Below are positions 1 to 8,061 of a stretch of DNA of 8,159 nt, piece after piece. The notes beneath the pieces were generated by a model that ran no database searches, was not told the origin of the DNA, and was given only the letters and a program-made list of their open reading frames with translations. The DNA lies in NCBI GenBank assembly GCA_938092195.1, contig CALKHD010000188.1:1-8159 (forward strand). Direction: 5' to 3'. Position 1 is the stretch's first letter; each line of letters starts with the position of its first letter. The stretch is from an uncultured Flavobacteriales bacterium. Its GTDB lineage: Bacteria; Bacteroidota; Bacteroidia; Flavobacteriales_D; Sanyastnellaceae. The translations under genes were made by a program, and so were the position numbers.

Positions 1-1163
1 ATGGCGACGAGACCACGGAGTTCGCGGCCTTGAGCGTATGCAGCGTACATTTGGTCAGACACGGACTTGTGATCTTCACGGGTGGTCTTCTCCCCGATAC
101 ATGATCCCATCAAACGGGACAGCGAAGGAAGCACGTTGATCGGCGGATAGATACCCTGTTGGTGCAATTCACGAGAGATAACAATCTGACCTTCTGTGAT
201 GTAACCTGACAAGTCAGGGATCGGGTGAGTAATATCGTCACCTGGCATGGTCAAAATTGGGAATTGGGTGATTGAACCCTTCTTCCCCTTGACAATTCCA
301 GCACGCTCGTAGAGCATTGCCAAATCAGTGTACATGTAACCAGGGTAACCACGTCGTCCAGGAACTTCTTCACGAGCAGCACCAATTTGACGCAGTGCAT
401 CACAGTAGTTGGTCATGTCAGTGTAGATGACCAGAACGTGGTAATCTTTCTCAAACGCAAGGTATTCTGCAGCGGTCAATGCAAGACGAGGGGTGATGAT
501 TCGCTCAACCGCTGGGTCGTCAGCAAGGTTGACAAACAGCACAGCGTTTTCGAGTGCACCGGTTCGCTCCAAGTCGGAACGGAAGAAATTGTATTCTTCA
601 GCGGTGATTCCCATTGCACAGAACACAACGATGAAATCTTCATCGGAGTCCTTGAGTTTTGCTTGACGTGCAATTTGCAGTGCAATGTCGTTGTGTGGGA
701 GACCTGATGCCGAGAAGATTGGCAACTTTTGACCACGCACAAGGCTGGTACAAAGGTCAATTGCAGAGACACCGGTTTGGATGAAATCGTTTGGACTCTG
801 TCGACTGTATGGGTTGATTGCAGCACCAATGATGTCTGCCTTTTCGTCGGCGACAATTTCTGGTCCGCCGTCACGAGGTCGTCCAGCACCGTCGAGGATT
901 CTTCCGACAAGGTCTTCGCTCACTGGGAGCTTGAAGACATCGCCCATGAAGGTGACACCAGCTTGTCGGTCGATTTTTGCTGTTCCTTCGAACACTTGAA
1001 CGATGACCATGTCATCGGAGGTGTCGAGCACTTGCCCGTTCTTGATGGTACCATTGGAGAGTCGTAGGGTAACGATTTCACCAAAAGCAACAGGTTCAGT
1101 CTTGTTCAAAAAGACCAGAGGTCCTTTCACGTCAGTAATGGTTCGGTATTCTTTTCCAGTCAT
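1..1163 (-). CDS. atpB: A-type ATP synthase subunit B (regulatory nucleotide-binding subunit), 3' end outside window
   Basis: Three B subunits alternate with three A subunits in the soluble A3B3 head. B binds nucleotide non-catalytically and supplies the arginine finger to the catalytic site of A. The ATG at 1163 opens MTGKEYRTITDVKGPLVF, the usual beta-barrel start, and is preceded by GAGAGG six bases upstream. 387 codons are visible and the frame is open to base 1; roughly 75 C-terminal residues should lie off-window, judged from the usual family length of about 460. The family's degenerate P-loop, SASGLPHN, is at about residues 151-158. NLADDPAVERIITPRLALT is at 212-230, and EVPGRRGYPGYMYTDLA at 266-282. 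PSLSRLM, at 346-352, carries the presumed arginine finger R350. The last visible residues (QMYAAYAQGRELRGLVA) match the start of the C-terminal helical domain. It lies 13 bases after A and is probably translationally coupled to it. Identity is very secure. Confidence 0.97.
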   Translation of the reverse strand, partial: MTGKEYRTITDVKGPLVFLNKTEPVAFGEIVTLRLSNGTIKNGQVLDTSDDMVIVQVFEGTAKIDRQAGVTFMGDVFKLPVSEDLVGRILDGAGRPRDGGPEIVADEKADIIGAAINPYSRQSPNDFIQTGVSAIDLCTSLVRGQKLPIFSASGLPHNDIALQIARQAKLKDSDEDFIVVFCAMGITAEEYNFFRSDLERTGALENAVLFVNLADDPAVERIITPRLALTAAEYLAFEKDYHVLVIYTDMTNYCDALRQIGAAREEVPGRRGYPGYMYTDLAMLYERAGIVKGKKGSITQFPILTMPGDDITHPIPDLSGYITEGQIVISRELHQQGIYPPINVLPSLSRLMGSCIGEKTTREDHKSVSDQMYAAYAQGRELRGLVA

Positions 1164-1169
1164 GATATT

Positions 1170-1176
1170 CCTCTCC

Positions 1177-1179
<3 letters not shown>
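1170..1179 (-). promoter_or_regulatory. Stop/ribosome-site fusion between A and B
   Basis: The TGA stop of subunit A runs directly into GGAGAGG, which ends six bases before the ATG of subunit B. A ribosome terminating on A is therefore placed on the B initiation site. This fits the 1:1 need for A and B. The sequence arrangement is seen directly; coupling is inferred. Confidence 0.7.
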
Positions 1180-2916
<1,737 letters not shown>

Positions 2917-2924
2917 TTTTATTT

Positions 2925-2929
2925 CCTCC
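2925..2929 (-). promoter_or_regulatory. Shine-Dalgarno site deciding the subunit A start
   Basis: GGAGG lies eight bases before the ATG at 2916 and inside the codons that would follow the alternative ATG at 2931. The upstream ATG has no comparable site of its own. This supports the shorter protein beginning MSNEGL. Confidence 0.8.
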
Positions 2930-2943
2930 ATTTGGTTGGAACA

Positions 2944-3243
2944 TTACTTCCAAAGGTCGACTCCAATTGCCTTGCGGATGGTGTCGCGCAGCGTTGTGTC
3001 TTCTTCCGTTCCAATGCCAAGCACGGTCGGAGAGACGGATGCCGAGAGTTGGTCACGGAGACGCTCTGGCAGGCCAGCGAGGATTGCGGAGTCGACCACG
3101 ACAATCCCGACGCTTTTGTTGTTGAGTAGTGATTTGAAGGCGGCGACCATAGCGTCTTCGCCCTCAGGGTTTAGCAGGTGATCGACACCTGCGAGTTGGA
3201 AACCAAGAGTGAATTCCGGCGTACCTACAACTGCGATATCCAT
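2944..3243 (-). CDS. atpF: A-type ATP synthase subunit F (central stalk)
   Basis: F is a small central-rotor subunit that binds D inside the A3B3 head and is implicated in regulating catalysis. It encodes 99 residues beginning MDIAVVGTPEFTLGFQLAGV, the family's characteristic opening with the GFQLAG motif. IGIVVVDSAIL-like beta strand sequence (VGIVVVDSAIL, about 42-52) gives the CheY-like alpha/beta core, and the chain ends GVDLWK, also typical. The ATG at 3243 is preferred because GAGGTG sits six bases upstream. A GTG at 3252 in the same frame lies within that ribosome site and is less likely. The site overlaps the TGA stop of C, suggesting coupled translation; F and C are each present once per enzyme. 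The stop is TAA, followed by a 27-base gap to A. Confidence 0.95.
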   Translation of the reverse strand: MDIAVVGTPEFTLGFQLAGVDHLLNPEGEDAMVAAFKSLLNNKSVGIVVVDSAILAGLPERLRDQLSASVSPTVLGIGTEEDTTLRDTIRKAIGVDLWK

Positions 3244-3249
3244 CTTATT

Positions 3250-3256
3250 CACCTCA
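3250..3256 (-). promoter_or_regulatory. Stop/ribosome-site fusion between C and F
   Basis: The minus-strand sequence TGAGGTG combines the stop codon of C (TGA, 3256-3254) with the ribosome site of F. The F ATG follows after six bases (AATAAG). Coupling is inferred from this overlap. Confidence 0.7.
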
Positions 3257-4297
3257 ATTTAGTACGTGTGCCTCGAGCACATCGGTTGGCAAACCTGCAA
3301 GGCGTCCTCGCACAATAAGCCGCAAATCGTTGACTTCTTGCACCTTCGTAGCAATATAGTGGATGACAGGTAAAGCAGACACTGGATGCAAGAAACTCAT
3401 GCGCGCCATCTTCTTGTGTTCGCGTTCTTTTAGCCATGTCACAACGGCGTCAAGGCTTCGAGTTTCGTTTGATGTGGCAAGGGCTTCTTCGAACGCAGCA
3501 CCGTCAAATCGAGGGGCATTGCGGAGCATGTCCAGCATAGCGTCTTTTCCACCGGTAGCAATGGCGGAGAAGGCTCGCTTGGGCAAGATCTTGCCGCCCG
3601 GAAGAAGCAAGTCTACAATTTGTTCGTTTGACAACCCAACGGCCTTGGCTTCAAGGACGTTGAGGATGTTGCGGTGATCGATTTCACTTGCCACCAAATC
3701 CTTGAGGAATCGAACATCAGGTCCTTTTCCAGTTAAGGCTTTGAGAGCGTTTGTGAAGTAGTGGCGATCAAGAGCGTCTTCATACTCGGAGAGTCGAGCA
3801 TCTTCAGGAACAGCATTGAGCGCAGATCCAAAGGATTTACGTCGCATTTGGACCGCAGCGGAACGCAGATCGTCTGCATTCTCGATGATTTTGATCCATG
3901 GTGTGTTGATGTCGTTCAAGTCCGGAAGGATTGAATTGGTCACCTTTTCAAGTTCCACCTCGTTCACGACAGCGCGCAACACAACCTTTGCGTTGTGATA
4001 TTCGTAGCGTGAAGTGTAGATTTCGACCATGGCACGAATCTTACCGTTGCACAGGCCGACCATCTTGTCGAGTTCATGTTCTAAGTTGTGAGTGAGGGCA
4101 GCTTCAACCAAATCACCGCCGGTCAAACGACCTGCGTACATATCCATCTCAGCTCGGTAACCAATGTCGCCAATGGCTACGGTCAACTGATCTGGAGATT
4201 GGCTGATGAGTTGGCGCAGACGGGCACGGTCCGCAAGTTTCTGCCGACGAGCCTTCGCTCGGGCAGCAACGTAGGGTGTGTTTCCGTTCATTACCAT
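3254..4297 (-). CDS. atpC: A-type ATP synthase subunit C (rotor adaptor between stalk and K ring)
   Basis: Subunit C (equivalent to V-ATPase subunit d, Vma6/AhaC) is the funnel-shaped socket that joins the D/F shaft to the membrane K ring. The protein has 347 residues, a normal length, and is mostly helical. Family marks are YVAARAKARRQKL near residue 9, IGDIGYRAEMDMYAGRL near 42-58, RYEYHNAKVVLRAVVNEVE near 95-113 and a C-terminal block with KVQEVNDLRLIVRGRLAGLP (about 319-338). The last matches the family's Ke-EvnnLR-I--Gk pattern. The ATG at 4297 is six bases from GAGGG; an ATG two codons later gives an almost identical protein. It lies nine bases after E and ten before F, in a tight E-C-F block. 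Confidence 0.95.
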   Translation of the reverse strand: MVMNGNTPYVAARAKARRQKLADRARLRQLISQSPDQLTVAIGDIGYRAEMDMYAGRLTGGDLVEAALTHNLEHELDKMVGLCNGKIRAMVEIYTSRYEYHNAKVVLRAVVNEVELEKVTNSILPDLNDINTPWIKIIENADDLRSAAVQMRRKSFGSALNAVPEDARLSEYEDALDRHYFTNALKALTGKGPDVRFLKDLVASEIDHRNILNVLEAKAVGLSNEQIVDLLLPGGKILPKRAFSAIATGGKDAMLDMLRNAPRFDGAAFEEALATSNETRSLDAVVTWLKEREHKKMARMSFLHPVSALPVIHYIATKVQEVNDLRLIVRGRLAGLPTDVLEAHVLN

Positions 4298-4303
4298 CTT
4301 AAT

Positions 4304-4309
4304 CCCTCA
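4304..4309 (-). promoter_or_regulatory. Stop/ribosome-site fusion between E and C
   Basis: TGAGGG on the minus strand contains the stop of E (4309-4307) and the ribosome site of C. The C ATG follows six bases later at 4297. Coupling is inferred. Confidence 0.7.
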
Positions 4310-4867
4310 TTCAAACAAAATTGTTGTCGTCGAACTCAATTGGTCTTTCCAAGACTTGTCGAGCAATGTATCAAATCGCATGTCGTAAGAAACAGAGCCG
4401 TCGGTGGCTTCGAGAATAAAGCCTCCAATGCCGTCGACTGCATCGCCCATGCCTCGCTTTCCGGCGAGTTCTGAAAGTGCTTTGCGGTCCATTTCCACAG
4501 GTCGAACATTGAAGTCCTTACCAATGTCATCGGCCTTGGCCATCAGGGACTTGAGCAAGCTTGCTCGTCCCTTCATTTTCGGACTGCTGAGTTCTGCTCG
4601 AGTTGCTGCCAGGGTTTCGTCCAGCACCTTTCGGCGTGCGACGAGAATTTCTTTCTGGTTGGCTTGGCGAGCGCTTGCAACGACTTCACGAGCAATTTGA
4701 GTTGCTTCACGTTCGGTGCGAGTGGCCGCTTCTGAGCGGATCGTTGCAGCCTTTTCGGTTGCTTCTGCCACGATGACATCGGCTTCTTCTTGGGCCGTTG
4801 CAATCATAGCATCGGCTTCTGCCTTAGCTGATTTTGAGATGTCTTTTGCGAGTGTTTCAAGCGTCAT
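4307..4867 (-). CDS. atpE: A-type ATP synthase subunit E (peripheral stalk)
   Basis: E pairs with H to form the peripheral stalks that hold the A3B3 head still against rotor torque. The protein has 186 residues, starting MTLETLAKDISKSAKAEADA. The N-terminal half (about 5-95) is a continuous Ala/Glu/Lys/Arg-rich helix typical of the stalk coiled coil. The C-terminal half (about 100-186) is the globular head-binding domain, with GGFILEATDGSVSYDMRFDTLL showing the family's GGvil-dgri-vd-tld pattern. The start at 4867 is fixed by GGAGG seven bases upstream; an in-frame TTG at 4894 lies before that site and would add nine residues unlike the family. It is preceded by the longest gap in the operon (64 bases, with a hairpin). 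Low-complexity helix makes the N-terminus weakly diagnostic alone; position and C-terminal domain make the call firm. Confidence 0.93.
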   Translation of the reverse strand: MTLETLAKDISKSAKAEADAMIATAQEEADVIVAEATEKAATIRSEAATRTEREATQIAREVVASARQANQKEILVARRKVLDETLAATRAELSSPKMKGRASLLKSLMAKADDIGKDFNVRPVEMDRKALSELAGKRGMGDAVDGIGGFILEATDGSVSYDMRFDTLLDKSWKDQLSSTTTILFE

Positions 4868-4874
4868 TGTATTT

Positions 4875-4879
4875 CCTCC
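4875..4879 (-). promoter_or_regulatory. Shine-Dalgarno site deciding the subunit E start
   Basis: GGAGG is seven bases before the ATG at 4867 with an A-rich spacer (AAATACA). It excludes the longer TTG start at 4894. It is free-standing, not fused to the K stop codon. Confidence 0.75.
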
Positions 4880-4896
4880 GGATGTTGATTTCAATT

Positions 4897-4912
4897 GGCC
4901 GGAAAACCGGCC
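4897..4912 (-). other. GC-rich hairpin in the K-E gap
   Basis: In the minus-strand transcript GGCCGG, UUUU and CCGGCC form a perfect six-pair stem with a four-base loop, starting 19 bases after the K stop codon. It is the only strong hairpin I see in an intergenic part of the operon. Possible roles are protecting or defining the 3' end of a processed K message, or partial attenuation before E. It is not followed by a U-run, so it does not look like a full terminator. Function is inferred. Confidence 0.55.
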
Positions 4913-4931
4913 CTTCCATCATTGGGCTTCC

Positions 4932-5237
4932 TTATAGGAAGAGCGGTAGAGCACCGAGAATGACGATAGATTCCGGCAAAGCAGTGAAAATCAATGCTGG
5001 TCCGAATTTGCTTCCGTCTTCTGCGAGCATACCGACTGCTGCGCTGCCAATGGCTGCTTGGGAGAGGCCGGCGCCAATTGCGGCGAGGCCGAGTGCGATA
5101 CCAGCGCCAATGGCTGTGTATCCGTCACCGTCTGATGCTCCGGCTGGGTCTATTGCTGCTGCGCCTTGAGCAACCATGGTGATGGCTGCCAAAAGGATCA
5201 GTGTTCTTAGGCTCGTTTTTAGGGTGTTTGTGTTCAT
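4932..5237 (-). CDS. atpK: A-type ATP synthase subunit K (proteolipid, rotor ring) with leader peptide
   Basis: K forms the membrane rotor ring that carries the coupling ion. The 101-residue precursor starts MNTNTLKTSLRTLILLAA, with K7 and R11 before a hydrophobic stretch (12-28) ending QGAAA. This reads as a cleavable signal peptide, with likely processing near residue 28 leaving about 73 residues. The mature part has two membrane helices: a Gly/Ala-rich one (about 40-71, with Q60), then a polar turn LAEDGSKFG (71-79, the rotor loop facing C), then a second helix (about 80-101) carrying the ion-binding glutamate E89 in LPESIVILG. One carboxylate per two-helix hairpin is the arrangement found in ATP-synthesising rings. 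GAGGT lies seven bases before the ATG in an A-rich leader. It is 33 bases after I, with its own ribosome site, and the stop is TAA. Confidence 0.95.
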   Translation of the reverse strand: MNTNTLKTSLRTLILLAAITMVAQGAAAIDPAGASDGDGYTAIGAGIALGLAAIGAGLSQAAIGSAAVGMLAEDGSKFGPALIFTALPESIVILGALPLFL

Positions 5238-5270
5238 ATTTGCTACCTCTGTATTTTTTGTGTCCGTGGA
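5238..5270 (-). promoter_or_regulatory. A-rich translation leader of subunit K
   Basis: The 33-base gap after I is A-rich and apparently unstructured in the transcript, with an AAAAAA run and then GAGGT seven bases before the K ATG. An open leader with a good ribosome site would favour high translation of K, which is needed in many copies per enzyme. The composition is seen; enhanced translation is inferred. Confidence 0.45.
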
Positions 5271-7673
5271 CTATGATTGACCCTCTACATGGAGGGAACG
5301 GCCGCCCAGCGGTGCGAAAGCACGGCCGGATCCGTCGTAGAATTTGCCCATCCATTCCACAAAGTGGAGGCGGGCTGCGTGAATTGTAGGGGAGAGGATG
5401 CCAAGAGCCAAAGCAAACACCTGGACGAAGAGGAAGATGACGAGGCACAACGCTGCGGTAAGGTAGCCAGATGCGCCACCGGCATCAAGGCCGGCGAGGA
5501 TGTTTTCCCAGCCGAGAATGATGGAGACTTCTGCGATCTTTACGCCTGCGACACCAACCGCCATGATGCGGAGGTAAGAGAGGGTGTTTGCAAGCAGTCC
5601 GAAGGTCTCAATGGGGCCCATGATGATGCCACCGGCCCAGCCAAATCCTTCGTAGATTGCCAGGCCAACGATAAGGCACAGAATTCCACCGATGAGGAGG
5701 AAGTTCCAAACGATCTGGAGTTCAAACAATTCGTTGTAGCCCATCACAAAGTTGCGGCAGACCATGAAGCCGCCGGCCAAAATCATCAGCCAAGAGCCCT
5801 TTTCGAAGAACGCTGCAGTAAATCCATGCGCCTTGTTGACGTTGGTGAATCCGATGATGAGGCCCACAAGGATATGGAAGACGCCCAAGTAGACGGCCAG
5901 CGAGACGTACTGTTCGAGACCGTGTCCAGCACTTGCACGGTGGAATGGCATCATGACGAATGGATGGTCTGGGTCGCCGAGTCCGAGCAGCACAGCAATG
6001 TTTTCAGGAAGCACGAAGAAATCGTGAGCCCAGTCATAGAAGGAAGTGAGGAACCCAATGTCAGGCCCCCATCGATACCCGTCTTTGAGGACGCCAGCGC
6101 TGTCAAACATGCTTCCATCCCATACGAACCCAAAGCCTTCTGCAAAAATGATGCCCCATACTATGCATGAGATCCCCATCCAGCGAAGGATGGTCATTCC
6201 CTTTTGGGCGAGTGGATCCACAGCGAATGGCTTGGAACCAAGCCAAAGTGAGAGAAGAACAAGAATGAGCCCGTAACCCCAATCGCCCAAAATCATCCCA
6301 TAGATGAGAGGGAAGGTCATCATGATGAGCATGGATGGCTCAAAGGTACCGTACTTTGGCCGGCCGACAAGGTCGACAAGCAGTTCGTATGGCTGGGTTG
6401 CCTTTCCGTTTTCAAACTGAATCGGAGGCATTGGCTCTTCGTGGTGCTCGTCAGAAGCCGGCATAGCCCGAATCATGGTGAGGGAGATGTCCAGTTCAGG
6501 CAAATTGATCTTGCCATCGCCGTCCAAATCCATAGCCTGAACCAGCGGGCCGACGTCCCAAGGCGGGAGATCTGCAACGTTAGCGCTCTTGAGCGCTTGC
6601 TGGAATTCATAGCTGTCGATTTTACCTGAGTCGTCCAGATCCATCGACTTGAAGAATTGGAAGATTGATTGCTTGGTCCTGAGCAAATAATCAGAGAGCA
6701 TCACAAGTTCTTTTGCCACATCAGGTGTTGATTCTCCATGGCCGCCGTGGCCGTGATGAGGATCCACATACGCTTCGACGCTGACGTGCGATGCGACTTT
6801 GCCAAGTTTCGACTTGACCATTTCACCTTGCGAGGTTGGGACCCAGCCGTCGAGAGCGAAGGCTTGGTCGCTTACTGCGACAAGGGTTGGAGCGGTGTAG
6901 ATTGAATCCTCGCGGGTCAAAAATTCAGAAAGCGCAACGAGCGAGCGAGCGTTTCGGTCAACCCAAGCATCCAGCGCTTCTTGAGTCGAGGCGATGGTGT
7001 TCTCGAGGGAGGTGATTTCGGAAGTGACATCGCTCAGTTTCTTAGCGGGTGAACCTTCGCCTGCTGGAATCTGAACTGCTTTTGCCCCGAGTTCTGCAAG
7101 ACAAATCTGCACTTCTGCTGCGTGCTGAGTCTGGCATGCAACGGCAACAACGCCTGGTGCGCTGTGGAGGAGAATTTCGGTACCGAGGGCTGCAAAGACG
7201 CTCTTTGCCTTGCTTGCTCTGGCGGTTTCCCCAACATAGACTTCGAGTCCATCGAAGCCGCCCATGAGTTCAAGGGGGATCTCGAGGGGGGCGAGGCGCT
7301 TGAGCACCTGCATTTGATCGTTGAGCGTTGAAATTGAAGCCTCGCTGTCTCGAATTGTGTCGAGGTATGCGAGCGCGTCGTCGATTTTTGCCTCAAAGGT
7401 CTCGGCCAGTGCCTTGGCTTTTGCAGCAGGAACTGGCCCGTCGGTGTTCACGGCGCTGACAGCAGACAGGACGGCTCGAACTTTGGTGAGCAGAGCGCTG
7501 GTTTGATTGGCCCCTTCGGTGGAAAGAGCTCGGCCAACGCCGATTCCGTCTTGGAACTGGCCATATTCTTCAATGTGAACGCAGGAAAGCGAAGCGCAGA
7601 CCCTCAGAACGTCTTCCATCTTATCGACGGGAGCCGCCACGGTGAGGCGGGACATTTCTGCGGTTGCGAACAT
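5271..7673 (-). CDS. atpI: A-type ATP synthase subunit I (stator membrane subunit) with inserted EF-hand pair
   Basis: Subunit I (V-ATPase a homologue) anchors the peripheral stalks and forms the ion path against the K ring. Residues 1-300 are the cytoplasmic domain, opening MSRLTVAAPVDKMEDVLRV, with helices suited to coiled coil at about 85-126 and 213-253. Residues 305-414 are an insertion with two EF-hand loops (345-356, 382-393). The conserved entry to the membrane domain, PYELLVDLVGRPKYGTFEPS, follows (428-447), then FPLIYGMILGDWGYGL (454-469). About eight membrane helices run from 448 to 762. LSYLRIMAVGVAG (698-710) holds the essential arginine R702, and the cytoplasmic tail has LHFVEWMGKFYDGSGRAFAPL. 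The 800-residue length exceeds the usual 620-720, mainly through the insertion and a long external loop (512-586). The ATG at 7673 is nine bases after H with only a weak ribosome site; an ATG at 7655 is the alternative. Confidence 0.96.
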   Translation of the reverse strand: MFATAEMSRLTVAAPVDKMEDVLRVCASLSCVHIEEYGQFQDGIGVGRALSTEGANQTSALLTKVRAVLSAVSAVNTDGPVPAAKAKALAETFEAKIDDALAYLDTIRDSEASISTLNDQMQVLKRLAPLEIPLELMGGFDGLEVYVGETARASKAKSVFAALGTEILLHSAPGVVAVACQTQHAAEVQICLAELGAKAVQIPAGEGSPAKKLSDVTSEITSLENTIASTQEALDAWVDRNARSLVALSEFLTREDSIYTAPTLVAVSDQAFALDGWVPTSQGEMVKSKLGKVASHVSVEAYVDPHHGHGGHGESTPDVAKELVMLSDYLLRTKQSIFQFFKSMDLDDSGKIDSYEFQQALKSANVADLPPWDVGPLVQAMDLDGDGKINLPELDISLTMIRAMPASDEHHEEPMPPIQFENGKATQPYELLVDLVGRPKYGTFEPSMLIMMTFPLIYGMILGDWGYGLILVLLSLWLGSKPFAVDPLAQKGMTILRWMGISCIVWGIIFAEGFGFVWDGSMFDSAGVLKDGYRWGPDIGFLTSFYDWAHDFFVLPENIAVLLGLGDPDHPFVMMPFHRASAGHGLEQYVSLAVYLGVFHILVGLIIGFTNVNKAHGFTAAFFEKGSWLMILAGGFMVCRNFVMGYNELFELQIVWNFLLIGGILCLIVGLAIYEGFGWAGGIIMGPIETFGLLANTLSYLRIMAVGVAGVKIAEVSIILGWENILAGLDAGGASGYLTAALCLVIFLFVQVFALALGILSPTIHAARLHFVEWMGKFYDGSGRAFAPLGGRSLHVEGQS
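6495..6530 (-). other. EF-hand calcium-binding loop 2 in subunit I
   Basis: The loop DLDGDGKINLPE (residues 382-393) has D at 1, 3 and 5, G at 6, I at 8, N at 9 and E at 12, a full calcium-ligand set. It starts 37 residues after loop 1, the usual spacing for two EF-hands folded as one domain. Flanking helices are VGPLVQAM and LDISLTMIRAM. Confidence 0.92.
6606..6641 (-). other. EF-hand calcium-binding loop 1 in subunit I
   Basis: The loop DLDDSGKIDSYE (residues 345-356) has every canonical feature: D at 1 and 3, S at 5, G at 6, I at 8, D at 9 and E at 12. The helix before it (IFQFFKSM) and after it (FQQALKSA) have the hydrophobic spacing of EF-hand flanking helices. Confidence 0.92.
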
Positions 7674-7682
7674 GGGAACAAC

Positions 7683-7994
7683 TCACTGGGAATTTACGGT
7701 TTCGAGAAGGTGTGCAACCGCCTTCTTTTGGCGGCCTGCTGCTGAGGATTCGATTGATTCGACGACCTTGTGCCCTTCCTTGGCCACGCCGTCTGCTTCC
7801 TTGTTTGCTTCACTGCGAGCAGCGTCGAGTGTGACTTGAGTATCGGCGACCGAGCCATCGGTTGCGTCGGCAACGAGTTGCACGGATTGACGCCGTGCTT
7901 CTGCTGCGATTCGACTGACTTCTGCTTGGGCGTCAGCAAGTTGCTTTTCGGCATCTTGTTCGGCTTGCTTGATTTTGCGAAGGACATCGGCCAT
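7683..7994 (-). CDS. ahaH: A-type ATP synthase subunit H (peripheral stalk)
   Basis: H pairs with E in the peripheral stalks connecting the head to subunit I. The product has 103 residues starting MADVLRKIKQAEQDAEKQL, the usual family opening (V--I--AE--A). It is almost entirely predicted helix rich in Ala, Glu, Lys and Gln (AEVSRIAAEARRQ, ARSEANKEADGVAKEG), as expected for the long stalk coiled coil. The start at 7994 is chosen by this similarity. An in-frame ATG at 8015 would add MLVFILG, a hydrophobic prefix unusual for H. Neither start has a strong ribosome site, and an in-frame stop at 8038-8040 limits further extension. It is first in the operon, and its TGA stop is nine bases from I. 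The sequence is low in complexity, so the call leans on position as well. Confidence 0.9.
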   Translation of the reverse strand: MADVLRKIKQAEQDAEKQLADAQAEVSRIAAEARRQSVQLVADATDGSVADTQVTLDAARSEANKEADGVAKEGHKVVESIESSAAGRQKKAVAHLLETVNSQ

Positions 7995-8035
7995 ACCCAA
8001 GATAAACACCAGCATTTTCGCTGAACGGGAGGGGG

Positions 8036-8041
8036 TTTATG
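8036..8041 (-). promoter_or_regulatory. Candidate TATA box for the ATP synthase operon
   Basis: CATAAA on the minus strand (TTTATG on the plus strand) is the best TATA-like element before the first gene. Its centre is about 24 bases from the ATG at 8015 and 45 from 7994. Archaeal transcription usually starts 25-27 bases downstream, so the transcript would begin near 8012, at or just upstream of the H coding region. No convincing purine-rich BRE is visible. The same element lies about 24 bases before a plus-strand ATG at 8062, so it could serve either direction. Confidence 0.35.
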
Positions 8042-8061
8042 AGGGTAATGGGGGTGTTTCA

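Larger units (their letters stand above)
6432..6761 (-). other. Insertion in subunit I: His-flanked EF-hand module (residues about 305-414)
   Basis: This stretch separates the cytoplasmic domain from the family motif with PP (416-417) and PYELLVDL. It starts with a His/Gly run (DPHHGHGGHGES, 304-315). A helix leads into the first EF-hand, a linker follows with the second EF-hand, and it ends in SDEHHEEP (407-414). Ordinary A-type I subunits pass this point with only a short linker, so this is an added domain. The boundaries are my estimate from where family motifs stop and resume. The reading frame is unbroken, so it is a genuine part of the protein. Confidence 0.85.

Noticed and set aside
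4553..4566. Perfect 14-base palindrome GAGCAAGCTTGCTC inside subunit E
   Set aside because: One perfect 14-base palindrome is expected by chance about every other window of this size, and it lies in normal coding sequence.
5277..6170. Plus-strand open frame (297 codons) opposite subunit I
   Set aside because: It is antisense to the conserved membrane domain and its product is a charged, Cys-rich sequence typical of a shadow frame.
6582..6597. Inverted repeat AGCGCTC-TT-GAGCGCT between the two EF-hand loops
   Set aside because: The loop is only two bases and the codons (Gln-Ala-Leu-Lys-Ser-Ala) explain it. There is no sign of a mobile element end or target duplication around the insertion.
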